DNA of 64,000 nucleotides from an uncultured Aeriscardovia sp. (GCA_903789535.1 CAIFES010000002.1:62001-126000), one strand, 5' to 3'; shown: positions 9,963-18,312, numbered from the stretch's first letter. Numbers and translations are program-made. The notes: a model not told the origin generated them from the sequence alone.

Positions 9963-10652
9963 ATGTCCAGCAACAAAGAGACAAATCAGAACTCGCTATC
10001 GCAGCAGTACCCACAAATGCCCCCTGTTGCTCCTCCTCAGTTTGATGGAACACATGGTGCCCATAAGACTAAGCAGCATAAGACAATCAAACTATCCATC
10101 CCCGTTTTCATCGTTCTCATCGTTGCTATTGTGCTGTCATTCTTCACCGGTGTATTCGTTCAGACACAGATTCTTCGAAATCGTGTGAACCAATACAAGG
10201 CTCAAATTGCACGCCTAGAGGAAACGATCAATAGTGCGCCCAATAAGCCGGATAGCGATACAGCAGACGGTAACGCCGATAGCAACAGTCCGGGGATGGA
10301 CAGCACAAGGCCAAATGCGATCACTGTTACCGGTGGACAATACCAGGGCACTGATGGTGGAGGTTATGGAGAAGGATATGCGACTCTTCAGAACAACTCA
10401 GGCCATGTTCTTAGCGGGATTAGTCTGACGTTTGCGTATCTCGATTCAAACGGGAACATCCTCAGTGAGAATTATGCTCAACCTCAATCTCAACTTCATC
10501 CCGGTCAGAAAATGAACGTTGATACTCAGATCGATCTCTCAAAGAACAACATCAAATACTTCCAAGTAACAGAGGTTGATTACTTTATCGATGGTGACCA
10601 AGGGACCCTTTATCGGCAAACAGTCGATGGTCCAAAGATCGAAGTCAAATAA
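9963..10652 (+). CDS. FxLYD-type membrane-anchored protein
   Basis: 229 aa from the chosen ATG. Order: a Gln/Pro-rich cytoplasmic N-terminus, one membrane segment (about 42-65), a short coiled-coil-like stretch, an Asp/Ser/Asn-rich linker, and a C-terminal beta-rich extracytoplasmic domain. That domain carries the GYATLQNNSGHVLSGISLTF / YLDSNGNIL pattern of FxLYD domains. Function unknown. I chose ATG 9963 because GGGGAAG lies upstream; ATGs at 9906 and 9930 are in frame. The DNA is clearly lower in G+C than its neighbours, suggesting horizontal acquisition. The stop at 10650-10652 abuts an ABC ATPase remnant. Confidence 0.65.
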   Translation: MSSNKETNQNSLSQQYPQMPPVAPPQFDGTHGAHKTKQHKTIKLSIPVFIVLIVAIVLSFFTGVFVQTQILRNRVNQYKAQIARLEETINSAPNKPDSDTADGNADSNSPGMDSTRPNAITVTGGQYQGTDGGGYGEGYATLQNNSGHVLSGISLTFAYLDSNGNILSENYAQPQSQLHPGQKMNVDTQIDLSKNNIKYFQVTEVDYFIDGDQGTLYRQTVDGPKIEVK

Positions 10653-10653
10653 A

Positions 10654-10959
10654 TGACTTCCCGGCGGCGAGGGCCGACTCCTCTCCGTTGTGTGCACATG
10701 CCTGCTGGCCCGCAACCTCTATTTGTTCGATGAGCCGCTGGCCGGTGTGGATTCGACGAATGCGCCGATCGTCGCGGCGGCCATCTCCTCGCTCGTCCCT
10801 TCGTGGCCCAACCCGGCGGACGGCGCGAAAACTCTCACCGCTCTCACCGCCGAGCAGCGCCGGGCACGGGCATTGCGCACGGTCATCGTCGTCACGCACA
10901 GCGACGAGCAGGCCGCGCTCTTCCCCGGCGCGAACGTGCTCACGCTGGAACGAGGGTAG
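10654..10959 (+). pseudogene. 3' remnant of an ABC transporter ATPase
   Basis: Reading from just after the previous stop gives a degenerate signature (LPGGEGRL), Walker B LYLFDEPLAGVD, an H-loop (VVTHSDEQ) and a normal C-terminal end. This is the last ~100 residues of an ABC ATPase with no Walker A, no first half and no permease. The junction with the AT-rich gene is within a few bases of 10653, so the 5' part appears to have been replaced or deleted. The first usable start inside (GTG 10690) lies after the signature, so a working ATPase is not possible. Confidence 0.8.
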
Positions 10960-11036
10960 GAACACATGCACATGTCATATGCCATAGAAGATCATTGGCT
11001 GTTCATCACTTCATTCTTCGTGCCGCCCGCGAGTCT

Positions 11037-11054
11037 TTATTCTGTACACAAAAA
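11037..11054 (+). promoter_or_regulatory. Candidate Phd/YefM-type operator
   Basis: An imperfect 18-bp palindrome centred on TGTACA (11043-11048), with TT..TT / AA..AA arms. TGTACA is the known core of YefM and Phd autoregulatory operators. It overlaps the -35 hexamer of the toxin-antitoxin promoter, as expected for a repressor site. Confidence 0.5.
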
Positions 11055-11073
11055 TGTCTTATATAGTTATACT
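11045..11073 (+). promoter_or_regulatory. Promoter of the phd-doc pair
   Basis: -35 TACACA (11045-11050), 17-bp spacer, -10 TATACT (11068-11073). An ATTGACAG direct repeat (11078-11085 and 11093-11100) follows in the leader, and AGGGAG precedes the start codon. Confidence 0.55.
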
Positions 11074-11109
11074 TTTTATTGACAGACTTTGGATTGACAG
11101 GGAGCTCTC

Positions 11110-11334
11110 ATGCTGACAGCGAGCTATACCGACGTGCGCAAAGATTTTTCCGCCATCACCGCGAAAGTGATGAAGGATAGAGTGCCTATCACAGTATTCA
11201 AGAACAACAAGCCGGCTTTCCGGATCGTCCCCATCCAGGAATCGGCATCGACGCAGGACGAGTATCTTGCCGAAGCGCACGCGCTCGATCAGGAATATTA
11301 CGACGTGTTCGAGGCACTTGCCCATGAGAAGTGA
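11110..11334 (+). CDS. phd: Phd/YefM family antitoxin
   Basis: 74-aa protein. Its N-terminal half (TASYTDVRKDFSAITAKV, then VPITVFKNNKPAFRIVP) is the Phd/YefM DNA-binding fold. The C-terminal part is acidic and probably disordered, the toxin-binding arm of this family. It would neutralise the Doc toxin encoded downstream and repress the operon. Ribosome-binding site AGGGAG precedes the ATG. It overlaps the toxin gene by 11 nt, indicating translational coupling. Confidence 0.88.
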   Translation: MLTASYTDVRKDFSAITAKVMKDRVPITVFKNNKPAFRIVPIQESASTQDEYLAEAHALDQEYYDVFEALAHEK

Positions 11335-11722
11335 ACCGATCTCAGAGGAGACGATTCTGCGGATTCATGCTGAGCTGATCACAGAACATGGAGGTGCAAA
11401 CGGCGTCAGAGACGAAAATGCACTGTTGGCCGCGCTTGCCTCCCCATGGTCAGGATTCGCAGATCAAGAGCTTTATCCTTCCACGGAGGAGAAGGCATCG
11501 CGCTTGTGCTATGAGATTATTACCCAGCATCCGTTTGTTGACGGCAATAAACGTACCGGTCTGATGGCCTTGCTGATTTTGCTTTCGCATGCCGGAAAAC
11601 ATCTTGAAGCCGGCCATTCCTCACTGATCAATCTTGCAAAATCTGTCGCAGCAGGAGAAATGGATTACGAAGGCCTTCTGGATTTCACGCATCGCTATAT
11701 CACAGACCAGGCTATCCCCTGA
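11324..11722 (+). CDS. doc: Doc family toxin (Fic fold, death-on-curing)
   Basis: 132 aa, the usual Doc length. The Fic/Doc motif HPFVDGNKR lies at residues 69-77 with His and Phe intact, so it is probably active. Doc of phage P1 phosphorylates EF-Tu and halts translation; that activity is assumed from the family. I start it at ATG 11324, inside the end of the antitoxin gene, because the upstream in-frame extension translates the antitoxin region out of frame. The toxin-antitoxin pair closes the accessory block before khpA. Confidence 0.88.
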   Translation: MRSEPISEETILRIHAELITEHGGANGVRDENALLAALASPWSGFADQELYPSTEEKASRLCYEIITQHPFVDGNKRTGLMALLILLSHAGKHLEAGHSSLINLAKSVAAGEMDYEGLLDFTHRYITDQAIP

Positions 11723-11742
11723 ACGCTCTGTTGATTCCCAGC

Positions 11743-11771
11743 CTGCCACCATGCCGATGAACCGGTAGACT
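11743..11771 (+). promoter_or_regulatory. Promoter of khpA-rimM
   Basis: -35-like CTGCCA (11743-11748), 17-bp spacer, -10 TAGACT (11766-11771). TAGACT recurs as a probable -10 before the MIF-family gene and ppk in this window. Confidence 0.5.
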
Positions 11772-11811
11772 GGCAGAGGATATCCGTCCCGTCCGAAGCA
11801 AGGAAGCCGAC

Positions 11812-12048
11812 ATGGAAAAAGAAGCGCTGAGGCATCTCATCACCAACATCGTTGATCATCCCAAGGATGTGCGCATCCGCTCCTCGCGCATGCGTGACGG
11901 CGGCGAGCTGCTGCGCGTGCAGGTCAACCCGGAGGACATCGGCCGCGTGATCGGCCGCTCCGGACGCACCGCCACCGCCCTGCGCACCGTCATCCAGGCG
12001 GTCAGCGACCATCACACGCGCATCGACATCGTTGACGTCCGTCGCTGA
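11812..12048 (+). CDS. khpA: KH-domain RNA-binding protein KhpA
   Basis: 78-aa single type II KH domain with the GxxG loop read as IGRSGRTATALRTV. KhpA-like proteins bind RNA, usually as dimers with KhpB/EloR, and influence cell size and translation. A good AAGGAAG ribosome-binding site is present. In most actinobacteria this gene follows rpsP directly; here it has its own promoter. Its end overlaps the in-frame upstream extension of rimM but not the chosen rimM start. Confidence 0.9.
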   Translation: MEKEALRHLITNIVDHPKDVRIRSSRMRDGGELLRVQVNPEDIGRVIGRSGRTATALRTVIQAVSDHHTRIDIVDVRR

Positions 12049-12067
12049 GACCGCAGGATTTTACCGC

Positions 12068-12703
12068 ATGGGCGATCAGAATACAGCGGCAGCATCCACA
12101 ACAGCATCCGCTTCCCCGTCCGATGACCTGCTGCGCGTGTGCCGCATCGGCCGCGCACAAGGCCTCAAGGGCGAGGTGAACGTCTACGCCTACACCGATG
12201 AGCCGGAGCTGCGCTTCGCCGCCGGGTCCGTGCTCGTCGATGCGCACGGACGCACGTTCACCGTCTCGCACGCCCGTATGTTCAAGCAGCGCTGGATCCT
12301 CAGCTTTGAGGGCGTCAGCGACCGCAACGCCTCCGAGGCGCTCAACGGCACCACGCTCTACATCACGCGCGAGCAGGCCGAACAGCAGGACCGGCAGGCC
12401 ACGCAGGACGGCGATGCCGAGGAGGATCTGGACGAGGAGGGCTACTACCTCGAGGATCTCGTCCGGCTCACCGCGAAGGCGCCTGACGGTACCACACTCG
12501 GCACGGTGACGGATGTGCTGGAGGGTGCGGCGCAGGATCTGCTGCAGATCGCCGAGCCGGGCGGCCATACGAGCCTCGTGCCGTTCGTGGACGCGTTCGT
12601 GCAGGAGGTCGACCCGGACGCCGGCCGTCTCATCCTCGATGTTCCCAAGGGCCTGCTCGCCGAATATCCGCCACAGGGCGATTCTTCTGCCGGTCAGCAC
12701 TGA
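12068..12703 (+). CDS. rimM: Ribosome maturation factor RimM
   Basis: 16S rRNA-processing protein that binds S19 and helps mature the 30S head. The RimM N domain begins at about residue 22 (RVCRIGRAQGLKGEVNVYAYTD), and the PRC-barrel half starts near EGYYLEDLVRL. 211 aa from ATG 12068, with an Ala/Ser/Thr-rich N-terminal 20 residues and an acidic Gln/Asp linker between the domains. An upstream start at 12032 is possible but would overlap khpA and lacks a better ribosome-binding site. Confidence 0.93.
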   Translation: MGDQNTAAASTTASASPSDDLLRVCRIGRAQGLKGEVNVYAYTDEPELRFAAGSVLVDAHGRTFTVSHARMFKQRWILSFEGVSDRNASEALNGTTLYITREQAEQQDRQATQDGDAEEDLDEEGYYLEDLVRLTAKAPDGTTLGTVTDVLEGAAQDLLQIAEPGGHTSLVPFVDAFVQEVDPDAGRLILDVPKGLLAEYPPQGDSSAGQH

Positions 12704-12856
12704 CACCAGGCCACAGGAGACGGAATCATCCGCAGCATTATCAGCGCAAACGATCAGTACTGGCCCACAGCAATCAGCAATCGGCAACGATCCGCACTGA
12801 TCGACACCGGCCCGTTCTGATATGCCCCGGTCCGTCCTGGTTGCCACACTGTTTCC

Positions 12857-12894
12857 CTGTCACTATCCGATATATCTGTCACTATCCGATGTAT
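12857..12894 (+). repeat. Two tandem 19-bp repeats before trmD
   Basis: CTGTCACTATCCGATATAT (12857-12875) is repeated at 12876-12894 with one mismatch, ending just before the trmD ribosome-binding site. I see nothing else in the 205-nt rimM-trmD gap. Confidence 0.9.
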
Positions 12895-12908
12895 TTGTAG
12901 GAGCCGTT

Positions 12909-13952
12909 GTGCGCATCGATATCGTCTCCGTCTTCCCGCGCTATTTCGAGAATCTGGACGAGAGCCTGCTCGGCAAAGCCCAGCAGGACGGGCTTGTGCA
13001 GATCCACACGCACGACCTGCGCGACTGGACGCACGACGTGCATCGCTCGGTGGACGACACGCCCGTGGGCGGCGGGGCCGGCATGGTGATGAAGCCGGCC
13101 GTCTGGGCCGAGTGCCTCGATGAGCTGCTCGGCCTGCCTCCCGCCGAGGAGGCGGTCAGCCCGGAGCAGATGGCGACCAGCCCGCTCTCCGATCTGCCCA
13201 ATGCGGCGGCCACGCAGGCGACGCAGGCATCCACGCAGACAGCGCAAGCCTCGCCGACAGCTGTTCCCGCATCCGCATCCAAACCGATCGATGAAGAACA
13301 GACTGACGGCAATCCGGATATCGATAATTCGGATATCGGCGATCTGCGTGCCGACAATCCTGATATCGCCAGTCGCGATGACAACGCTGAAGACGACCGC
13401 GACGACCGCCCGGTCCTGCTCTTCCCTGAGCCGTCTGCCCCGCTTTTCACGCAGAAAACCGCAAACGAGCTGAGCCACCGGTCGCATCTTGTTTTCGGCT
13501 GCGGCCGCTACGAGGGCATCGACGCCCGTGTGAGCCAGTATTATGCGGCACGCGGGGTGGATGTGCGCGAGTATTCCATCGGCGACTACGTGCTCAATGG
13601 CGGCGAGGTGGCGGTCTCGGTGATGATCGAGGCGATCACCCGTCTGCTGCCCGGTTTCATGGGCAACCCCGAGTCGATCGTCGACGAGAGCTATACCGGC
13701 GACCCGCTGCTCGAATACCGCCAGTTCACGCGTCCGACGCTCTGGCGCGGGATCGGCGTGCCGCCCGTGCTCCTATCCGGCGACCACGGAAAGGTCGACC
13801 GGTTCCGCCGCGACGAGTCCCTCGCCCGCACGGCGGCCATCCGCCCCGACCTCGTGGAAAAGCTTGACTGCCACGCCCTCTCGAAGCAGGACCGCAAAAC
13901 GCTCATGGCCCTCGGCTGGGAGGTCTCCGGCGACCACCCGAGGAAAGCCTGA
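12909..13952 (+). CDS. trmD: tRNA (guanine-37-N1)-methyltransferase TrmD
   Basis: SPOUT-class enzyme that makes m1G37 in tRNA and prevents frameshifting. The N-terminus RIDIVSVFPRYF, the VGGGAGMVMKP segment, the knot motif FGCGRYEGIDARV and EYSIGDYVLNGGE are all present. At 347 aa it is well above the usual 230-270. A roughly 90-residue Ala/Gln/Thr then Asp/Asn-rich insert (about 80-168), with repeated NPDI/NSDI units, interrupts the catalytic domain. The start is GTG 12909 with TAGGAG upstream. Confidence 0.94.
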   Translation: MRIDIVSVFPRYFENLDESLLGKAQQDGLVQIHTHDLRDWTHDVHRSVDDTPVGGGAGMVMKPAVWAECLDELLGLPPAEEAVSPEQMATSPLSDLPNAAATQATQASTQTAQASPTAVPASASKPIDEEQTDGNPDIDNSDIGDLRADNPDIASRDDNAEDDRDDRPVLLFPEPSAPLFTQKTANELSHRSHLVFGCGRYEGIDARVSQYYAARGVDVREYSIGDYVLNGGEVAVSVMIEAITRLLPGFMGNPESIVDESYTGDPLLEYRQFTRPTLWRGIGVPPVLLSGDHGKVDRFRRDESLARTAAIRPDLVEKLDCHALSKQDRKTLMALGWEVSGDHPRKA

Positions 13953-13975
13953 CGGCTCAGCTGATCGCCCTGCCC

Positions 13976-14584
13976 TCACCGTGGCGCCAGCAACAGCCAG
14001 ACAAGCGGGATGATGAATGCGACCAGCTCCACGACCAGCAGGATGATGCCCGCCCGTGTCTTTGTGTAATGCAGGCTCAGGCAGGCAAAAATCAACGCGG
14101 CGAGCACCGAGCCGCCGCAGACAGAGAGAATAATGCGCGGCACATCTGACGCCGTGACAGAACTACCCTGCAGCCACCCCGCCAAAGCGGGCACAACCGC
14201 CAGCAGCACGGCCACAATGAGAAAGGCAAGAGAGAGCCGGGAATATCTCTTCGCAAAATAGTCATTGCCCGACTCGTCATTATCGTTGCGTTCGGTCACC
14301 TGTCCACCGTCTGCCGTCCACGAATCTGCCGCACCTGAATCCGCCGGTTCTGTGGCTGCCGGTGTTGTGTCTGTCACCCCTACCGCCTTTGTGTCTGGCG
14401 GTGTTGTGTCTGCCGCCCTTGCGTCTGCCGGTTCTGCGCCCCAGGCATCAACAGACCGGGTATCTTTCATCGATGCCGGCAAAGCCGATGTGACCGGCGT
14501 CTGACGAACGGTCTGAGCGGTTGCGATTGCGGTTTCGATATTCTCTGTGGTTTCTGTATTATCCCCGTCTGTATTCCCACGCAT
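13976..14584 (-). CDS. Membrane protein of unknown function
   Basis: 202 aa. The N-terminal 110 residues are Thr/Ala/Asp/Pro-rich and probably disordered; they contain irregular repeats of the type ADTTPPDTKA. Three hydrophobic segments follow (about 117-138, 150-170, 178-200). I recognise no domain. It is convergent with trmD. Its start is preceded by four 15-bp repeats that each contain a Shine-Dalgarno-like GGGATAGG or GGGAACAGG. Confidence 0.6.
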   Translation of the reverse strand: MRGNTDGDNTETTENIETAIATAQTVRQTPVTSALPASMKDTRSVDAWGAEPADARAADTTPPDTKAVGVTDTTPAATEPADSGAADSWTADGGQVTERNDNDESGNDYFAKRYSRLSLAFLIVAVLLAVVPALAGWLQGSSVTASDVPRIILSVCGGSVLAALIFACLSLHYTKTRAGIILLVVELVAFIIPLVWLLLAPR

Positions 14585-14592
14585 TTTTCTCG

Positions 14593-14652
14593 CCTATCCC
14601 TATTGGACCTATCCCCGCTAGACCTGTTCCCGTTGGACCCATCTCCATTGAT
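14593..14652 (-). repeat. Four degenerate 15-bp tandem repeats
   Basis: Units of the type CCTATCCCTATTGGA lie at 14593, 14608, 14623 and 14638. They sit immediately upstream of the start of the minus-strand membrane protein gene, so its untranslated leader consists of the repeats. Confidence 0.85.
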
Positions 14653-14793
14653 AGGTCCGGTCGAGCAGTCTTATAAAGACTCAAGTGCCTTTACTGCGAT
14701 AGTAGGCATTCCCGAGGCAAAGAGAGAAGCGGGGCACGAAAAACGCGCGACAGCAGTCTTTACAGCGGTCTTTCTCGCCTCGCTGGTTACGCC

Positions 14794-14863
14794 TTCTTTG
14801 CTGTTACGCTTTCTTTGCTGTTACGCTTTCTTCGCTGTCACACGCTTTTCTTGCTGTCACGCC
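14794..14863. repeat. 17-bp tandem repeats at the 3' end of rsmD
   Basis: Two identical 17-bp units (TTCTTTGCTGTTACGCT, 14794-14810 and 14811-14827) are followed by two diverged ones. The last overlaps the end of rsmD. They fill most of the gap between the membrane protein gene and rsmD. Confidence 0.85.
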
Positions 14864-15594
14864 TTGTAGACGTAGGTGACCGTCGTCTCGCCGTAGCGCT
14901 TCGGCTTGCCGGCCTCCCAGCCTTCGGGCAGCGCGACCGGCTGCGAGCGCGTGGAGCGCTCGAGGACGATCTCCCCGTCATCGCTTACTAGGCCATGCGA
15001 CGTCATTTTTGCGATGAGCACGGCAAGATCCGCTGATTCCAGCGCATAGGGCGGGTCGAGGAAGACCACGTCGAACGGACAGAAATCAGTGACCTCTGTT
15101 TTGACGGCTTGCTTTTCGACGGCTTGCGCTTCGGCAGCCTGTGTTTCAGTGGCTTGTGTCCCGGAAGCCCGTGTTTCAGCGGTTTCTTTTCCGCCGGCTT
15201 GTGTTTCGACAGCTTCTGTTTCTATCGCAGCCTCTTTTTCCGCAACAAGCCGGTCGATCGCCTTGTCGGCAGAAAGACGCAGCACCTCGATGCTCATCGT
15301 GGCAGGGTCCCACGAGGCATGCCGGCGGAGGCCGGTTGCGGCCTTCTTGATGAGCGCGACCGCCTGGGGCGAACGGTCGACGAGCACGGCGTGGTCGGCG
15401 CCGCGCGAGAGCGCCTCAAAGGCAAGCGCCCCCGTGCCGGCGAAGAGGTCAAGCACCCGCGAGCCGGGCGTGAGGATCCCCTCGGCGTCGAGATGCGAGA
15501 ACAGCGCCTCTTTCGTGCGGTCGGTGGTGGGCCGCGTGCCCGAACGCGGGGTCTGCAGCGGAATTCCCGCGAATCGTCCTGCGATGACGCGCAT
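14857..15594 (-). CDS. rsmD: 16S rRNA (guanine-966-N2)-methyltransferase RsmD
   Basis: SAM-dependent methyltransferase of 16S rRNA. The N-terminus MRVIAGRFAGIPLQTP with TRPTTDRTKEALFS, the SAM motif VLDLFAGTGALAFEALSRG and the catalytic DPPY (in FDVVFLDPPYAL) are all clear. Between the SAM-binding half and DPPY lies an insert of about 45 residues built of a 5-residue unit like ETQAx, encoded by 15-bp DNA repeats. 245 aa against about 185-200 usual. It follows recG with an 11-nt gap. Confidence 0.93.
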   Translation of the reverse strand: MRVIAGRFAGIPLQTPRSGTRPTTDRTKEALFSHLDAEGILTPGSRVLDLFAGTGALAFEALSRGADHAVLVDRSPQAVALIKKAATGLRRHASWDPATMSIEVLRLSADKAIDRLVAEKEAAIETEAVETQAGGKETAETRASGTQATETQAAEAQAVEKQAVKTEVTDFCPFDVVFLDPPYALESADLAVLIAKMTSHGLVSDDGEIVLERSTRSQPVALPEGWEAGKPKRYGETTVTYVYKA

Positions 15595-15605
15595 CCGTCC
15601 TCCAA

Positions 15606-18248
15606 TCAGTTCTTCGTCAGATAATCCTCGTTGCCGCGGCGGAAGTCGAGCACCGCCCCCGCCAGCTGCGGGCTGTGGGAAAGGCCCGGGTCGGCCGCGA
15701 GCGTGGCCTGCGCGTCCTGCCGTGCCGCCGCGATAATTTTCGCATCCTTGACCACGCGCAGCACCTTGAACGAGGAGTGCCCGCCCGCCTGGCTGTCACC
15801 GAGTACGTCGCCGGCACCGCGCAGATCGAGATCCGCCTCGGCGATTCTCTCGCCGTCATGCGTGGAGGCGATCACCTTGAGCCGCTCGGCCGCCACGGAA
15901 TCGGCAGGGGCGCGCGAGATGAGGAATGCCCAGCCCGGCGTGCCGCCGCGGCCCACGCGCCCGCGCAGCTGGTGCAGCTGGGAGAGGCCGAAATGATCGG
16001 CGTCGAAGATGACGATGGACGAGGCCTGCGGCACGTCCACGCCCACCTCGATGACGGTCGTCGCCACGAGGATCGGTGTCTTGCCGCTCTGGAAATCGGC
16101 CATCACGCACTCTTTTGTGGCCGCGTCGTCCCGGCCGGTCAGCGTGGCGACGGGGATTCCGGCCAGCTGCGGCAGGGTGGGCAGGATGCCGGCGATCTCT
16201 TGCACCGAGTGCAGAACGGCCGGTTCCTCGTCCTCGTCGTCGCCGGCGGCGGTGAACAGATCCACTCCCTCGTCAATCTGCGGCAGACTGGCAGAAGCGG
16301 CGGCTGCGATTGTTGCCGCAGCGCGGCCGGGTGCAGAAGCAGAAGCGGCGGCGGAACCGGCACCGCCCCGCCGGCTGCGGGAAGAACGTGAGCCACCCCG
16401 CGCGGCCGCACTCTCTGTGCCGCCCGGTCCAGTCTGGTCGGTGTCGACAGGCGTCTCGATGGCCGGGCACACCACGTACGCGCGCTCGTGGAACTGCCGG
16501 ATCCTCCAGCCGAGGTGCCCGAACACGTCGGCCATGCGCGGGCTGTCCTCGTCGATGATGTAGGTGGAGACCGGCTGACGGCCCGACGGCAGCCCTTTCA
16601 GCTCGCTCAGGCTCAGGTCGCCGAACCACGTCATCGCGGCCGTGCGCGGGATGGGCGTGGCGGTCATGACGAGCAGGTGCGGGGTCTTCTCCGACTTTTC
16701 CAGCAGCGCGTCACGCTGATCGACACCGAAACGGTGCTGCTCGTCGATGATGACGAGGGCAAGGTTGGGTGCCTGGAACGAGGAGGAGAAGGCGGCGTGG
16801 GTGGCGACGATGAGGCACGGCTCACCGCTGGCGACGGTGGCGAGCACCCTGCGCCGCTGGGCGAGGCGCAGCGCACCGGTCAGCAGCAGGACGGGCGGGG
16901 TATCCCCGGCCATCTGCGAAAGCCGCGAGCGGATGTTGTCGTAATGCTGCTCGGCGAGCACCTGCGTGGGCGCGACGAGCACCGCCTGATGGCCCGCATC
17001 GGCGGCCTGTAGCATGGCGAGCAGCGCGACGATCGTCTTGCCGCTTCCCACCTCGCCCTGCAGCAGCCGTTGCATGGGATGCGTCTGGGCCATGTCCGCG
17101 CCGATCTGCCGGCACACCTGTTCCTGGCCCGGGGTGAGGTCGAAGGGCAGGCTCGTCAGCAGCCGGCGCACGAGGGAGGGCACACAAGTCTTTGCCGCGT
17201 CGTTCTGGGCATCCACGTCACCGTCGTGCGCGCCCGTCGCCTTCGACGCGGTACCGGCACCATTGCTGTCTGTGCTCTCGCCGCCCAGCCGCTCGAGAAC
17301 GGGCTCGGGGCAGCCGAACGCCTCCTTGCTGCCGGCGGCCTGCCGTGCCTGCAGCAACGCGAGCTGGGAGACGTACGCCTCCTCATAGCGGAACGTGCGC
17401 AGTGCCGTATCGAACGCCTCGACGCTTGTTGGATCGTGGATGGCGCAGAACGCCTCGAATCGGCCCATCAGGCCATATTTTTCGCGGATATCGGCGGGCA
17501 GTACGGTCGGCACGAGACGTGTGCCGGCGTCATCGGCGGGGTGCGGCCCCTTGGCGGCGTCATCGTCCAGGCCGGCCTGCACGGCGTCACCGGTCAGCGC
17601 GTCGGGTGATGTGCCCTCTGAAGCCGGTTCCCCGAGGTTGGCCGTCTTCCCGCTGTCCGTGCCCGGATCGAGCTGACGGATCCGGTCCAGCAGCGCGAGG
17701 ATCGTCTCGTGGATCTTCTCGGAGGAGAGCCGAGCGCTGGCGTGATAGACCGGCCGTGGCCGCGTCACACAGGCGAACGCCGCTTCGGCGGTCGGCATAT
17801 CCTGCGGCACGCGCAGCACCTCGGGGTGCGTGAACTGCAGCAGACCGTCGAAATAGCTCGGGGCACCGCTGATGACGACCTCCTGGCCGACGCCGAGCCG
17901 GGCGAGCATCCATTTGGCGTAGTTGGCCTTGGCGGTGAAGAAGATGAGCTCGGCCGTGGAGCCGCCACCTGCCTCGTCGAACCCCACGTCGCTGATGCGG
18001 AAGACGAGGCGCGAGCCGCGACGGCCGTGGAAGGGCAGATCCTGCGCGCCGATCACACGGGCATGGACGGCGATCGCCTGCTTCTCCTTCGTCTGGCGCA
18101 GCGTGCCGCGCGGCACGGGCGGGGTGACGCGGAAGGGGAAATAGGTGAGCGCGTCGGCCACGGTGTGGATGCCGAAGCGCTTGAGCAGGCCGGCACGACG
18201 GGTATTGCCGATCGCCTCGCCCAGCAGGGTGTCCATTGTCAGCGCCAT
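15606..18248 (-). CDS. recG: ATP-dependent DNA helicase RecG
   Basis: Superfamily 2 helicase that reverses stalled forks and processes R-loops and recombination intermediates. Order: wedge/OB-like N-terminus, Walker A GEVGSGKT at about residue 397, DEQH box (IIDEQHRFG) at about 500, motif III (MTATPIPRT), and the C-terminal helicase half with QLRGRVGRGG. 880 aa against about 690-740 usual. Extra length is in low-complexity inserts near 195-245, 330-350 and 600-680 (Ala/Ser/Arg then Asp/Glu-rich), the last between the two helicase lobes. Confidence 0.94.
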   Translation of the reverse strand: MALTMDTLLGEAIGNTRRAGLLKRFGIHTVADALTYFPFRVTPPVPRGTLRQTKEKQAIAVHARVIGAQDLPFHGRRGSRLVFRISDVGFDEAGGGSTAELIFFTAKANYAKWMLARLGVGQEVVISGAPSYFDGLLQFTHPEVLRVPQDMPTAEAAFACVTRPRPVYHASARLSSEKIHETILALLDRIRQLDPGTDSGKTANLGEPASEGTSPDALTGDAVQAGLDDDAAKGPHPADDAGTRLVPTVLPADIREKYGLMGRFEAFCAIHDPTSVEAFDTALRTFRYEEAYVSQLALLQARQAAGSKEAFGCPEPVLERLGGESTDSNGAGTASKATGAHDGDVDAQNDAAKTCVPSLVRRLLTSLPFDLTPGQEQVCRQIGADMAQTHPMQRLLQGEVGSGKTIVALLAMLQAADAGHQAVLVAPTQVLAEQHYDNIRSRLSQMAGDTPPVLLLTGALRLAQRRRVLATVASGEPCLIVATHAAFSSSFQAPNLALVIIDEQHRFGVDQRDALLEKSEKTPHLLVMTATPIPRTAAMTWFGDLSLSELKGLPSGRQPVSTYIIDEDSPRMADVFGHLGWRIRQFHERAYVVCPAIETPVDTDQTGPGGTESAAARGGSRSSRSRRGGAGSAAASASAPGRAAATIAAAASASLPQIDEGVDLFTAAGDDEDEEPAVLHSVQEIAGILPTLPQLAGIPVATLTGRDDAATKECVMADFQSGKTPILVATTVIEVGVDVPQASSIVIFDADHFGLSQLHQLRGRVGRGGTPGWAFLISRAPADSVAAERLKVIASTHDGERIAEADLDLRGAGDVLGDSQAGGHSSFKVLRVVKDAKIIAAARQDAQATLAADPGLSHSPQLAGAVLDFRRGNEDYLTKN

Positions 18249-18312
18249 CTCTCCCCTTTCGTTGATCTCCCGCGATTATTCCGATCCCAGTTGCTTCGGG
18301 CAGCAGCGGATA

